Origin: Achromobacter sp. MYb9 | GTDB lineage: Bacteria; Pseudomonadota; Gammaproteobacteria; Burkholderiales; Burkholderiaceae_B | Assembly: GCF_002975275.1 (NCBI RefSeq) | Contig: NZ_PCOQ01000003.1 | Span: forward strand, 124,001-188,000 | Direction: 5' to 3' | Length of the DNA stretch: 64,000 bases | Part shown: one piece after another, positions 16,698-24,946 of the stretch | How positions within the stretch are numbered: the stretch's first letter is position 1 | How the letters are laid out: each line of letters opens with the position of its first letter | Made by a program: the position numbers and the translations under genes | The notes under the pieces: generated by a model | The model's input: only the letters and a program-made list of their open reading frames with translations | Told to the model about the DNA's origin: nothing | The model's database searches: none

Positions 16698-17684
16698 TCA
16701 GTCGGCCGTGGCGCCGGACTGTTTCACCAGCACGCTCCAGCGTTCGACTTCCTGGTTCACGTACTGCTGGAACGCGGCATGGCCGTCGCCGACGGGGTCG
16801 GCGCCCAGCCCTTTCAGCTTGTCTTGCACGGTGGGGTCGGCCAAGCCCTGGGTGATGGCCTGCGACAGCTTTTCCACCACGGGCGCGGGCGTGGCCGCGG
16901 GCACGAACAGGCCGAACCAGGACCGGGCGTTCATGGCCGGGTAGGACGTTTCGGAAAACGCAGGCACGTTGGGCAGCGCGGCATGGCGCTGCTTGCCCGT
17001 GACGGCGATGGGCGTCAGGCGGCCGGCCTGCACCTGCGACAGCACTTCGGGCAGGTTCGCGAACATGATCTGGACCTGGCCGCCCATCAGGTCATTGAGC
17101 GCTTGCGAGCCCCCTTTGTAGGGCACGTGCGTCATCTGCGCGCCGGCCAGCGAATTGAACTGGGCGCCTGCCAGGTGCGATGCCGTGCCGGTGCCGCCCG
17201 AGGCGTAGTTCACGCGGTTGCCGTTGGCTTTGGCGTAGGCGGCCAGCTCTTCGGGCGTCTTGGCCGGCACCGACGGGTTCACCACCAGCAGCAAGGGCAC
17301 CGAGGCCAGGTTCGACAGGCCCGCGAAGTCGCCCGTCAGGCTGTAGTCCAGCTTGTGATACAGCGTGGAGTTGATGGCATGGCTGGACGTGGCCATCAGC
17401 AGGGTGTAGCCGTCGGGCTCGGCGCGCGCCGCCATGACGGCGCCGATGTTGCCGTTGGCGCCTGCCTTGTTTTCCACCACCACCGGCTGGCCAAGGCGCG
17501 TGGACATGGATTGCGCCACGGTGCGCGCGATGACGTCGGTGGCGCCGCCCGCGGCAAAGGGCACGATGATGCGCAGGGGGCGCTCGGGGTAGTCGGCGGC
17601 GGCGGCCGATGTGGCGCCCAGGGTCGCGGCAGCCAGCATCGCGGCCACGGCTAGCCGCCGCAGGGGGGGCAAGGGGGTATTCAT
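16698..17684 (-). CDS. Tripartite tricarboxylate transporter receptor (Bug/TctC family)
   Basis: Periplasmic binding protein, 328 aa. Signal peptide MNTPLPPLRRLAVAAMLAAATLGATSAAAA, mature start DYPERPLRIIVPFAAGGATDVIARTV, then VVVENKAGANGNIG and THVPYKGGSQALNDLMGG. The start at 17684 follows GGAGAGAGACT. It lies between a ThDP-dependent enzyme gene and the NIPSNAP gene on the same strand, with short gaps, so its ligand is likely the substrate of that enzyme pair (probably a 2-oxo or aromatic acid; inferred). TctAB membrane subunits are not encoded nearby. Confidence 0.92.
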   Translation of the reverse strand: MNTPLPPLRRLAVAAMLAAATLGATSAAAADYPERPLRIIVPFAAGGATDVIARTVAQSMSTRLGQPVVVENKAGANGNIGAVMAARAEPDGYTLLMATSSHAINSTLYHKLDYSLTGDFAGLSNLASVPLLLVVNPSVPAKTPEELAAYAKANGNRVNYASGGTGTASHLAGAQFNSLAGAQMTHVPYKGGSQALNDLMGGQVQIMFANLPEVLSQVQAGRLTPIAVTGKQRHAALPNVPAFSETSYPAMNARSWFGLFVPAATPAPVVEKLSQAITQGLADPTVQDKLKGLGADPVGDGHAAFQQYVNQEVERWSVLVKQSGATAD

Positions 17685-17769
17685 AGTCTCTCTCCAGGTG
17701 TGGATATTTTTTTATGTGTGCGCCGCGCGCCGCGCTTGCGGCCGGCGCGCGGCAATCCGATCCTGAACG

Positions 17770-19455
17770 TCAGGATGCGGCAAGCCGCGCGTTTTCGCGC
17801 AAGCTGGTCAGGGTGGCCCGAGGCGTGATCACCTCGGGATCCAGACTGAGTTCGATCAGATACGGCGACCCGCTGTCCAGTGCGCGCGCCAAGGCGGGCG
17901 CGAAACCTTCGTGGCTGTCCACCCGCTCGGCGGCCACGCCGAACGATTCCGCGTAGGCCACGAAGTCGGGGTTGCAGAGGTCCGTGCCGATGGTCCGGCC
18001 CGGGTAGTTCTTTTCCTGGTGCATGCGGATCGTGCCGTACATGCCGTTGTTGAACACGATGAAGACGATGGCCAGGCGGTGCTGCCTGACGGTGGCCAGC
18101 TCTTGCGAGGTCATCAGAAAGCAGCCGTCGCCGGCCAGGCAGACGACCTGTCGTTCGGGGTGGCGCAGCTTGGCCGCAATGGCGGCGGGCACGCCGTAGC
18201 CCATGGCGCCGCTGGTGGGCGCAAGCTGGGTGCGGGGATGGCTGAAACGGTAGTAGCGATGCGCCCAGGCGCTGTAGTTGCCCGCGCCGTTGGTCAGGAT
18301 GGCGCGCGCATCCAGCCCATCGCGCAGGGCGACGATGATACGTGCCGGATCCATGCGCAGATCGTTGGCGGGCGGTTCCGTGTAGCGCAGGTAGCGCTGC
18401 CGCAGCCCGTCCAGCCAATCGCGCCACGGGGCCGCGTCCACCGGCTCCCTTCCGGCGGCCGCGTCCGCGAAGGCGTCCAGACCCGACGGTATCTTCAAGG
18501 TGGGCTGATACACCCGGCCCAGCTCTTCCGGGTTGGCCAGCACATGGATCAGCGTCTGTCTGGGCACGGGAGATTGCAGCAGCGTATAGCCGCCTGTCAC
18601 CATTTCGCCCAGGCGCGCGCCCACCGCCAGGATCACGTCGGCGTTGCGCACGGCGTCGGCCAGTTCCGGATTGACGCCTATGCCCACTTCACCGACGTAT
18701 TGCGGGTGGTGGTTGTCGTACAGGTCCTGGCGGCGGAACGAGCACGCCACGGGCAGGCCGTTGCGGCTGGCGTAGCGGGCCAGGGCATCGAGGCCTGCGC
18801 CGGTCCACCCAGAACCGCCCACAATCATCAACGGCCGCTGCGCGCCGGCCAGAAGTGCCTGCATGTCGGCCAATGCATGGGGCGCCGGGTGCGCCTGCGG
18901 AAACTGGATCGTGCCGCAGTCCTGGGGCGCGGCCAGTTCGGTCAGCATATCTTCGGGCAGCGCCAACACCACGGGGCCGGGCCGGCCCGACATCGCCACC
19001 GAGAAGGCGCGGTTCATGTATTCGGTGACGCGCGCGGCGCTGTCGATCTGCGCCACCCATTTGGTGAACTGGCCGAACATGCGCCGGTAATCGATTTCCT
19101 GGAACGCCTCGCGCTCGACCATGTCGTTGCCCACCTGGCCCACCAGCACGATAAGCGGCGTGGAATCTTGAAACGCCGTCTGCACGCCGATGCTGGCGTT
19201 GGTGGCGCCGGGGCCGCGCGTGACCATGCAGATGCCCGGCCGGCCGGTCAGCTTGCCGTGCGCCTCGGCCATGAACGAGGCCGCGCCTTCGTGGCGGCAG
19301 GACACCAGGCGGATCCGCTCGCGTTCCGTGTACAACGCGTCCAGCACGTCCAGATAGCTTTCGCCGGGAACGCCGAATACGGTGTCCACGCCGTGTTCCA
19401 GCAGCGCGCGCACCACATGCTGGCCGCCCGTCATCAATGTTGCAGTGTCGTTCAT
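17770..19455 (-). CDS. Thiamine-diphosphate-dependent enzyme, acetolactate synthase large-subunit-like
   Basis: A 561-residue ThDP enzyme with the three-domain POX/ALS layout. The Pyr domain carries catalytic Glu56 in RHEGAASFMAEAHGK. A central domain follows, and the PP domain has the ThDP/Mg motif from GDG at 442 to NN at 469-470 (FNNGMYGTIR). It lacks a neighbouring regulatory subunit (IlvN) and lies in a catabolic setting with a Bug receptor and AraC regulator. A decarboxylase or carboligase acting on a 2-oxo acid is therefore more likely than valine/isoleucine biosynthesis. The exact reaction cannot be told. Confidence 0.85.
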   Translation of the reverse strand: MNDTATLMTGGQHVVRALLEHGVDTVFGVPGESYLDVLDALYTERERIRLVSCRHEGAASFMAEAHGKLTGRPGICMVTRGPGATNASIGVQTAFQDSTPLIVLVGQVGNDMVEREAFQEIDYRRMFGQFTKWVAQIDSAARVTEYMNRAFSVAMSGRPGPVVLALPEDMLTELAAPQDCGTIQFPQAHPAPHALADMQALLAGAQRPLMIVGGSGWTGAGLDALARYASRNGLPVACSFRRQDLYDNHHPQYVGEVGIGVNPELADAVRNADVILAVGARLGEMVTGGYTLLQSPVPRQTLIHVLANPEELGRVYQPTLKIPSGLDAFADAAAGREPVDAAPWRDWLDGLRQRYLRYTEPPANDLRMDPARIIVALRDGLDARAILTNGAGNYSAWAHRYYRFSHPRTQLAPTSGAMGYGVPAAIAAKLRHPERQVVCLAGDGCFLMTSQELATVRQHRLAIVFIVFNNGMYGTIRMHQEKNYPGRTIGTDLCNPDFVAYAESFGVAAERVDSHEGFAPALARALDSGSPYLIELSLDPEVITPRATLTSLRENARLAAS

Positions 19456-19583
19456 CGCAGTTTCAATCAGGCCGCAAGGCGGCGGGTTGGGTCTGGATGA
19501 ACTTTACGCAGCCCGGCACCGGGCGCGTTAGGACAGATCAGAGCTTGTATTGCACTTTTTCGCGGATCCGCCCGGCGCGGCCG

Positions 19584-20483
19584 TCAGCCGATGGGGCGGT
19601 CGTACTTCTTGCGGAAATCGCCGGCGGTGCTGCCGGTATGCTTCTTGAAGAACCGGGCGAAGTAGGAGGGGTCTTCGAAATTCAGCTGGAACGCAATTTC
19701 GGCGATGCTCAGGCCCGTATTGCTAAGCAGGCGCTTGGCCTCCAGCGCGACGCGTTCTTGCACCAATTGGCTGGCAGTGCGCCCCACGCTGCGCTTGACC
19801 GCCTCGTTGAGCTGGCGTTCGCTGACGCATAGCGCATCGGCGTACTGGCGGATGGCGTCGAAGTCCAGATAGTGTTCTTCGATAAGCATGGTGAACCGCT
19901 TGGCCAGTGAATAGCTGGGGCCGGCGGTGGTCTCGCGCTCGTCGGCCGGATAAAGGCGGCGTAGCTGCGTCAGCAGGATCAGCAGGTAGGAGCGCACCAC
20001 GTCGAAGCGCCCCGTCTGGCGGTCGCGCGTTTCGCGTTCGATTTCATTCAGCAGCGGCAGCATGCCGTCGTGCTGTTCGCGCGACAGATAAATGGCGGGT
20101 GAGCCGCCCGCCAGGTGAAAGAAGGGAAATTTGGCGATGTCGTCCGCGCGCGGGAACATGTGCGCGAAGAAGTCCGTGCTGATGTTCAGCACGTAGCCGC
20201 GTGGCTTGACGGACGAGGTCCAGGCGTGGATCTGGCCGGGTGACAGGAAGAATACCGAGTGGTCGCGTACCTCGTGCTGCTCGAAGTCCAGCATGTGCGT
20301 GCCGCGGGCTTCGCTCATCCAGAGCAGGTGGTAGTAGTTGTGCCGGTGCAGGAAGCCGCGCGGAATATCGTCCCGGTCCTGCAGGCGGACAAGGTCGAAA
20401 TAGAACGATCCCTCGCCTGAGAAATCGGAGGTTTCAAAGGTGGGGAACGGTTCCGGGTAGGGCGTGTGCAGGCCTGCGGACAA
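19584..20483 (-). CDS. AraC-family regulator (TTG start)
   Basis: A 299-residue activator. The N-terminal cupin sensing domain (DIPRGFLHRHNYYHLLWMSEARGTHML...VFFLSPGQIHAW) precedes two AraC helix-turn-helices at about 190-290 (SIAEIAFQLNFEDPSYFARFFKKHTGSTAGDFRK). The cupin part resembles the HpaA/PobR group that senses aromatic acids. The only well-placed start is TTG at 20483, with AAGGAG 8 nt upstream; the next Met is about 55 codons in. It is just upstream of, and co-directional with, the ThDP enzyme/Bug/NIPSNAP genes, its probable targets. Confidence 0.87.
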   Translation of the reverse strand: MSAGLHTPYPEPFPTFETSDFSGEGSFYFDLVRLQDRDDIPRGFLHRHNYYHLLWMSEARGTHMLDFEQHEVRDHSVFFLSPGQIHAWTSSVKPRGYVLNISTDFFAHMFPRADDIAKFPFFHLAGGSPAIYLSREQHDGMLPLLNEIERETRDRQTGRFDVVRSYLLILLTQLRRLYPADERETTAGPSYSLAKRFTMLIEEHYLDFDAIRQYADALCVSERQLNEAVKRSVGRTASQLVQERVALEAKRLLSNTGLSIAEIAFQLNFEDPSYFARFFKKHTGSTAGDFRKKYDRPIG

Positions 20484-20558
20484 GCGGGAGTCTCCTTGAC
20501 GGCGCGCGGGGCGGCTCTATTTTTTGCCATGATATAGGTAAACCCCGGCGCCGCCGCC

Positions 20559-21599
20559 CTAGCCCTTGACCGGCGCGGGCCGTTTCAGTGCATCGAGCAG
20601 CGCGGCATTGAAGCGCTTCGGATCCTGGACCTGCGGCGAGTGTCCCAGTTCGGGCCACATCACCAGCGTTGCGCCGGGGATCGCCCGAGCCGTCTTCGGG
20701 CCCAATTCGGCGTAATTGCCCAGGCGCTTGGCGACCTCGGGCGACGCGGCGTCCTTGCCGGGCGCGGTGTTGTCCTGCTCGCCGATCAATAGCGTGGTGG
20801 GCACGGTGATCTGGCCGAACTCATGCACGACCGGCTGGGTGTAGATCATGTCGTAGGTGAGCGCCTGGTTCCAGGCCACGCGCTCCCGGCCGTCGCCCTG
20901 CAGCATGCCGGCGGCCATCAGTATCCATTTGTCGTAGTCGTCGCGCCACTGCCCCGCGTAATACGTGCCCTGCTGGTACTTCTTCATGCCGGCAAAGTTG
21001 GCCTTGAGTTCGCGTGCGTACCAGGCGTCGATGCTGCGGTAGGGCACGCCTTCCTGCTTCCAGTCTTCCAGCCCGATCGGATTCACCAGCACCAGCGCAT
21101 CGGTGGTTGCGCCGTGCATCAGCGCATAACGCGCCGCCAGCATGCCGCCCATCGAATGTCCGACCACGCTGGCGCGTTCCACGCCCAGGTGCGTCAGCAG
21201 GGCCTGGGTGTTGGCGGCAAGCTGGTGAAACGAAAATTGATAGCTTGCCGGCTTGTCGGATTTGCAAAAGCCGATCTGGTCGGGCACCACGACCCGATAG
21301 CCGGCCTGGCTCAGCGCCGTGATCGTGGTGTCCCAGGTGGCGCCGCAGAAGTTCTTGCCATGCATGAGCACGACGGTCCGGCCGTTGGCCTGCTTGGGCT
21401 TTACGTCCATGTAGGCCATCGACAGCGCCTGGCCCTGCGAGTTGACCGTGTGGCGATGGACCTCGTGCGGATACTCGAAGCGTTCGAGATTGGGACCGTA
21501 GTCTGGCACTTTGGGCGCGTCGGCCGCCCGTGCCGCGCCGCCCGCCAGCAACAGGCTGGCGCACCATGCGGCAAGCTGGATATGTCGGATTCGTGTCAT
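20559..21599 (-). CDS. Exported alpha/beta hydrolase
   Basis: A 346-residue hydrolase with a signal peptide (MTRIRHIQLAAWCASLLLAGGAARA). The oxyanion segment VVLMHGKNFCG and nucleophile elbow VVGHSMGG (Ser149) are present; a His late in the chain (PELGHSPQVQD) completes the triad. It acts in the periplasm or outside. Close matches to non-haem haloperoxidase/epoxide-hydrolase-like folds are expected, but the substrate is unknown. AGGAG precedes the start at 21599. It lies 99 nt below the exported DJ-1-like gene on the same strand; both may answer to the divergent LysR regulator. Confidence 0.85.
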   Translation of the reverse strand: MTRIRHIQLAAWCASLLLAGGAARAADAPKVPDYGPNLERFEYPHEVHRHTVNSQGQALSMAYMDVKPKQANGRTVVLMHGKNFCGATWDTTITALSQAGYRVVVPDQIGFCKSDKPASYQFSFHQLAANTQALLTHLGVERASVVGHSMGGMLAARYALMHGATTDALVLVNPIGLEDWKQEGVPYRSIDAWYARELKANFAGMKKYQQGTYYAGQWRDDYDKWILMAAGMLQGDGRERVAWNQALTYDMIYTQPVVHEFGQITVPTTLLIGEQDNTAPGKDAASPEVAKRLGNYAELGPKTARAIPGATLVMWPELGHSPQVQDPKRFNAALLDALKRPAPVKG

Positions 21600-21698
21600 G
21601 CAATGGCTCCTGTTTTGGCGCCGGCCCGCTGCCGGCGCTGTACTAGAGTGACCATGCAGGGCAGGCGAGGTTCCGTGGCACGCCGGGCGTGGCCTGGA

Positions 21699-22538
21699 CT
21701 ACTTCAGGCGCTTGAGAAGCTCTTGCGCGACGCCAAGCGCCGATGCCGGGTTCTGGCCGGTGATCAACTCGCGGTCGACGACGACATTCGGTGTCCACGG
21801 CGCGGCGTTGCTGCGATACTGCGCCCCGGCTTGTTGCAACGCCGTCTGTGGATAGAACTTCATCTGGCCGCCACCCAGCTGGGACTTGGCCTGTTCCTCT
21901 TCCTGGTTGCTGATGACGGTCATCTGATACCCGCTGTATATCCATTGCGGCGCACGGCCGGCCTGCCCGGATTCCAGCGCGGTCACGAAGTGCTGGGCGT
22001 CCGGCAGCGTCGACAGCAACGCGATTGGCCCATGGCAGACCAATGCCGTGGTCTTGTTGCGGCTATGGAAGTCGGCGAGCAAGCGCCCCAGCGCCGGGCT
22101 TTTCAGCAGGTCCTGCATCGGCGCATGACCGCCGGGGATGTAGACCGCATCGAAGCGGCCATAGCCCTGCTGCTCGATACGGGCCAGGCTCACGACCGGC
22201 GACTTTTCCGACGAGGTCAGCGCAAGTCGGTCAAGCAGATCCTGATGGACCCTCAGCTGGGCGGGGTCGTTGCCGAAGTACATCGGATCGATGGAGCTTG
22301 CATCCACCGTCGGAGCCGACCCCAGCGGCGTGGCGAACGTAATCTCGTGACCCGCATCAAGCAGCAGCTTGACGGGCTGCATCAGTTCGTTGAGATAGAA
22401 GCCCGTCGCAAAGACCTTTCCGTCCTTCAGGTCCAGGTGGTTGGCGTCGGACAACACGACCAGCACGTTGCCGGCGTGGGCGGTGGTGGCCGCAAGGCCC
22501 AGGGCCATCACGGCCGCGAATTTGTGGATCGATTTCAT
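21699..22538 (-). CDS. Exported DJ-1/PfpI-family protein
   Basis: A 279-residue class I glutamine-amidotransferase-like fold with a signal peptide ending AHA (about residue 22). The nucleophile elbow ALVCHGP places the reactive Cys at 168, and the preceding [13 protein letters not shown] is the usual DJ-1/Hsp31 segment. Family members act as glyoxalase III, deglycase-like or chaperone proteins, usually in the cytoplasm; secretion is unusual. The start at 22538 is preceded by AGGAACC. It is divergent from a LysR gene with a perfect palindrome between them. The reaction is not determinable. Confidence 0.85.
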   Translation of the reverse strand: MKSIHKFAAVMALGLAATTAHAGNVLVVLSDANHLDLKDGKVFATGFYLNELMQPVKLLLDAGHEITFATPLGSAPTVDASSIDPMYFGNDPAQLRVHQDLLDRLALTSSEKSPVVSLARIEQQGYGRFDAVYIPGGHAPMQDLLKSPALGRLLADFHSRNKTTALVCHGPIALLSTLPDAQHFVTALESGQAGRAPQWIYSGYQMTVISNQEEEQAKSQLGGGQMKFYPQTALQQAGAQYRSNAAPWTPNVVVDRELITGQNPASALGVAQELLKRLK

Positions 22539-22652
22539 TTTCTGGTTCCTGGCGGGCTTCAGGTTCAGGAGGGGTGCGCTTGCTGGTTTAGCCGCGCGTC
22601 TCGCAATGCCGTCACTGTATTAGGGCCGCCAGAAGAGATAAACTAGCCTTTC

Positions 22653-22669
22653 AGAACAATATCTGTTCT
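22653..22669. promoter_or_regulatory. LysR operator candidate AGAACA-N5-TGTTCT
   Basis: A perfect 17-bp inverted repeat, arms AGAACA and TGTTCT, centred 20 bp upstream of the LysR ATG at 22682 and in the gap to the divergent DJ-1-like gene. It contains the T-N11-A spacing typical of LysR sites. Position suggests autoregulation plus control of the divergent gene. Confidence 0.6.
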
Positions 22670-22681
22670 TTTGAGAGCAAG

Positions 22682-23584
22682 ATGGGCCGGAAATTCGACT
22701 ATCTAGGGGATGTAGAGGCCTTCGTCGCGGTGGTCGAGCATGGTTCGTTCACCGCCGGCGCCGTGGCGCTATCGACCACCGCTTCGGTGCTGAGCCGCGC
22801 CGTCGCACGGTTGGAAACGCGCCTGGGGCGGCAATTGCTGCAGCGGACGACGCGCCGCCTGGGCCTTACCGACGCGGGCCGGCGCTACCTTGAACAGGCC
22901 CGCTCGGCCTTTTCCCAGTTCGAGGACGCCGGGCGGGAAGTGCTGGGTCAGGAGGGCGAACTGGCCGGCCGCGTGCGACTGAGCGTGCCCACTACCTACG
23001 GGCACTACCGATTGCCGCCGCTACTGGCGCGCTTTGCTCAGCTGTATCCCCAGGTCCAGGTGGCACTGAACATCACCAACCGCAACGTTGACCTGGTCGC
23101 CGAAGGATTCGACTTGGCCATCCGATTGGGCCACCTGCCCGATAGCGGCCTGGTCGCGCGCAAGCTCGAAGATGCGCCGCTGCTGTTGGTCGCTTCGCCG
23201 GAGTACGTCAAGCGAATGGGGGCGCCACAGACCGTGGAAGACCTGCATCACCATGTCTGTCTTCCCTTCATGATGCCCAGCACGGGCCGGCTCGCGCCAT
23301 GGATATTCCGCGACGGTGGGTGCGACAGGGATTGGGTGCCAGGCTCTCGCTTCGAGATCTCGGACGACGTGCTAGGTGTGGTGTCGCTGGCCGAACAGGG
23401 CGTGGGTATTTGCCAAAGCTATGAATTCATCGTCCGCGACCGCATCCAGCACGGCAGGCTGGTGGAAATACTGCCGCAGTTGCGGGGGCGGTCGCGTCCG
23501 TTCTCTGTCGTCTACGCGCCGCACCGACACCAGTCGGCCGCTGCGCGCGCCCTGATCGATCTTCTGAGCCATCCGGGCGGATAG
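22682..23584 (+). CDS. LysR-family regulator
   Basis: A 300-residue LTTR of the AaeR/DmlR-like type. The winged helix (about 5-65: YLGDVEAFVAVVEHGSFTAGAVALSTTASVLSRAVARLETRLG) precedes the effector domain with RVRLSVPTTYGHYRLPPLLARF and NRNVDLVAEGFDLAIRLG. It is divergent from the exported DJ-1-like/hydrolase genes and convergent with pcaC. A near-perfect operator candidate lies just upstream. The effector is unknown. Confidence 0.88.
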   Translation: MGRKFDYLGDVEAFVAVVEHGSFTAGAVALSTTASVLSRAVARLETRLGRQLLQRTTRRLGLTDAGRRYLEQARSAFSQFEDAGREVLGQEGELAGRVRLSVPTTYGHYRLPPLLARFAQLYPQVQVALNITNRNVDLVAEGFDLAIRLGHLPDSGLVARKLEDAPLLLVASPEYVKRMGAPQTVEDLHHHVCLPFMMPSTGRLAPWIFRDGGCDRDWVPGSRFEISDDVLGVVSLAEQGVGICQSYEFIVRDRIQHGRLVEILPQLRGRSRPFSVVYAPHRHQSAAARALIDLLSHPGG

Positions 23585-23591
23585 CCGTTGT

Positions 23592-23975
23592 TCAATGCCC
23601 GATTTCTTCAGCGAAGATTTCGGCAGCGGTGTGGAACGCGGAATTGGCCGCCGGTACGCCACAGTAGATGGCGGATTGCAGCAGCACTTCTTTCACCTCG
23701 TCCAACGTGACGCCGTTATTGGCGGCGGCGCGCAGATGCAGCTTGAGTTCGGTCTCGCGGTTCAACGCGATCATGGTCGCAATCACAAGCAAGCTGCGCG
23801 TGTGGCGCGGCAGCCCCGGGCGCGTCCAGATTTCGCCCCAGGCATAGCGCGTGATCAGGTCCTGGAATTCGCGATTCAATTCCGTCGATGACGCCAGCGA
23901 GCGGCTGACGTGCGCTTCACCCAGGACCTCGGTGCGCACTGCCAGGCCCTGCTCGAATCGCTCGTGCTCGTTCAT
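23592..23975 (-). CDS. pcaC: 4-carboxymuconolactone decarboxylase
   Basis: Decarboxylates 4-carboxymuconolactone to beta-ketoadipate enol-lactone in the protocatechuate pathway. A 127-residue all-helical CMD protein of usual length. Typical sequence: RFEQGLAVRTEVLGEAHVSRSLAS, ITRYAWGEIWTRPGL, RSLLVIATMIALNRETELKLHLRAAANNGVT, LLQSAIYCGVPAANSAFHTA. AGAGGAGA precedes the start at 23975. It follows the IclR gene by 15 nt and faces the pcaHGB operon across the shared regulatory region, which supports the assignment over the generic AhpD-like alternatives. Confidence 0.92.
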   Translation of the reverse strand: MNEHERFEQGLAVRTEVLGEAHVSRSLASSTELNREFQDLITRYAWGEIWTRPGLPRHTRSLLVIATMIALNRETELKLHLRAAANNGVTLDEVKEVLLQSAIYCGVPAANSAFHTAAEIFAEEIGH

Positions 23976-23990
23976 GATTGTCTCCTCTGC

Positions 23991-24815
23991 TTATTGTGGG
24001 GATGCTTCGTCGCCGGCATTGCGGCCCTGCATGGGAAAGCGCTTGCGGAACATGGGCGATGCCAGGCTTGCCAGCGCCAGCTCTTCGGTGGCGGCCAGCA
24101 GCTGAGGCCCAAGTTCCAACATACGCGCTTCGGTCAGGCGCATGGCCGGCCCCGCGATACTGAGCACGCCAATCGCGTCTTCGCCCTTGCGCTGCACGGG
24201 CGCCGCCATGGCCGTCATGCCGGGCGCGAACACTTCATTGATCATCGCGTAGCCGCGTTTGCGGCCCGCATGCAGCATCTTGGTCAGGGCGGCAATCGTC
24301 GTGGGTGCGTTGGGCCCATATTCGGCGGGGGAACCAAAGCCCTGGCGCGACACCAGATCCAGCGCGCGCTCGTCCGACATCGTCAACATCCACGCGTGCC
24401 CGGATGCGCTGCACGACAGTCTGGCGTCTGATCCCATTTCGGGGTCATAGCGCAGACCGTGACGCGCGCCCTGCGCCTTGGCGACCCACGTCAGCCGTTC
24501 GTTGTCGACGATGGCCAGGCGCACCAACTCGCCCGAGATATCGGCCAGGCGGTCGACCAGGGGCTGCGCGATATCGACGATGCCCGTGGCGGCCAGATAG
24601 CTCAGGCCGATGGACGCCACGCGGGCCGTCAACGCGTAATCGCCATGGTCGCGGATCTGCCTGACGTAGCCGCAACGGCACAGGTCGGTCAGCAGGCGGT
24701 GGGCGGCGCTTTGAGGGATCTCCAGCTGCTGCGCAAGCGAGGCTAGCGGCACGCCTTCGGGTCTGGAGGATAGGTGCTCCATGACGGCAAGCGCGCGTTC
24801 GAGGACTCCGGCCAT
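23991..24815 (-). CDS. IclR-family regulator of protocatechuate genes (PcaU/PobR-like)
   Basis: A 274-residue regulator. The N-terminal winged helix (about 1-65: VLERALAVMEHLSSRPEGVPLASLAQQLEIPQSAAHRLLTDLCRCGYVRQ) precedes the IclR effector domain (about 80-255; GHAWMLTMSDERAL, RGYAMINEVFAPGMTAMAAPV). It leads pcaC on one strand and is divergent from the TRAP/aroQ/pcaHGB operon. The gap holds an inverted-plus-direct repeat like that of Acinetobacter PcaU. The effector is inferred to be protocatechuate, quinate or a near intermediate. Confidence 0.88.
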   Translation of the reverse strand: MAGVLERALAVMEHLSSRPEGVPLASLAQQLEIPQSAAHRLLTDLCRCGYVRQIRDHGDYALTARVASIGLSYLAATGIVDIAQPLVDRLADISGELVRLAIVDNERLTWVAKAQGARHGLRYDPEMGSDARLSCSASGHAWMLTMSDERALDLVSRQGFGSPAEYGPNAPTTIAALTKMLHAGRKRGYAMINEVFAPGMTAMAAPVQRKGEDAIGVLSIAGPAMRLTEARMLELGPQLLAATEELALASLASPMFRKRFPMQGRNAGDEASPQ

Positions 24816-24856
24816 GTCATCTCAACAAGTAGTGGGGTAATGGATGATAACCCTAG

Positions 24857-24890
24857 GTGGAAAACTATTCCACTCGGAATTACATTCCAC
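24857..24890. promoter_or_regulatory. IclR-type three-half-site operator
   Basis: GTGGAA (24857-24862) and TTCCAC (24868-24873) form a perfect inverted repeat with a 5-bp spacer. A third half-site, TTCCAC (24885-24890), repeats directly 17 bp further; the direct copies share eight bases, ATTCCACT. A palindrome plus an added direct repeat is the layout known for PcaU/PobR operators. It lies between the IclR gene and the TRAP receptor gene, so both strands could be controlled. Confidence 0.65.
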
Positions 24891-24946
24891 TACCGAGTCC
24901 TCCAAGACATCGAGAACATTCCAAAAAAACCCGGAAGGAGACAACG

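Noticed and set aside
17911-19500. A 529-codon plus-strand frame
   Set aside because: Antisense shadow of the ThDP enzyme gene.
20823-22646. A 607-codon plus-strand frame
   Set aside because: Antisense to the hydrolase and DJ-1-like genes, both of which show catalytic motifs and signal peptides.
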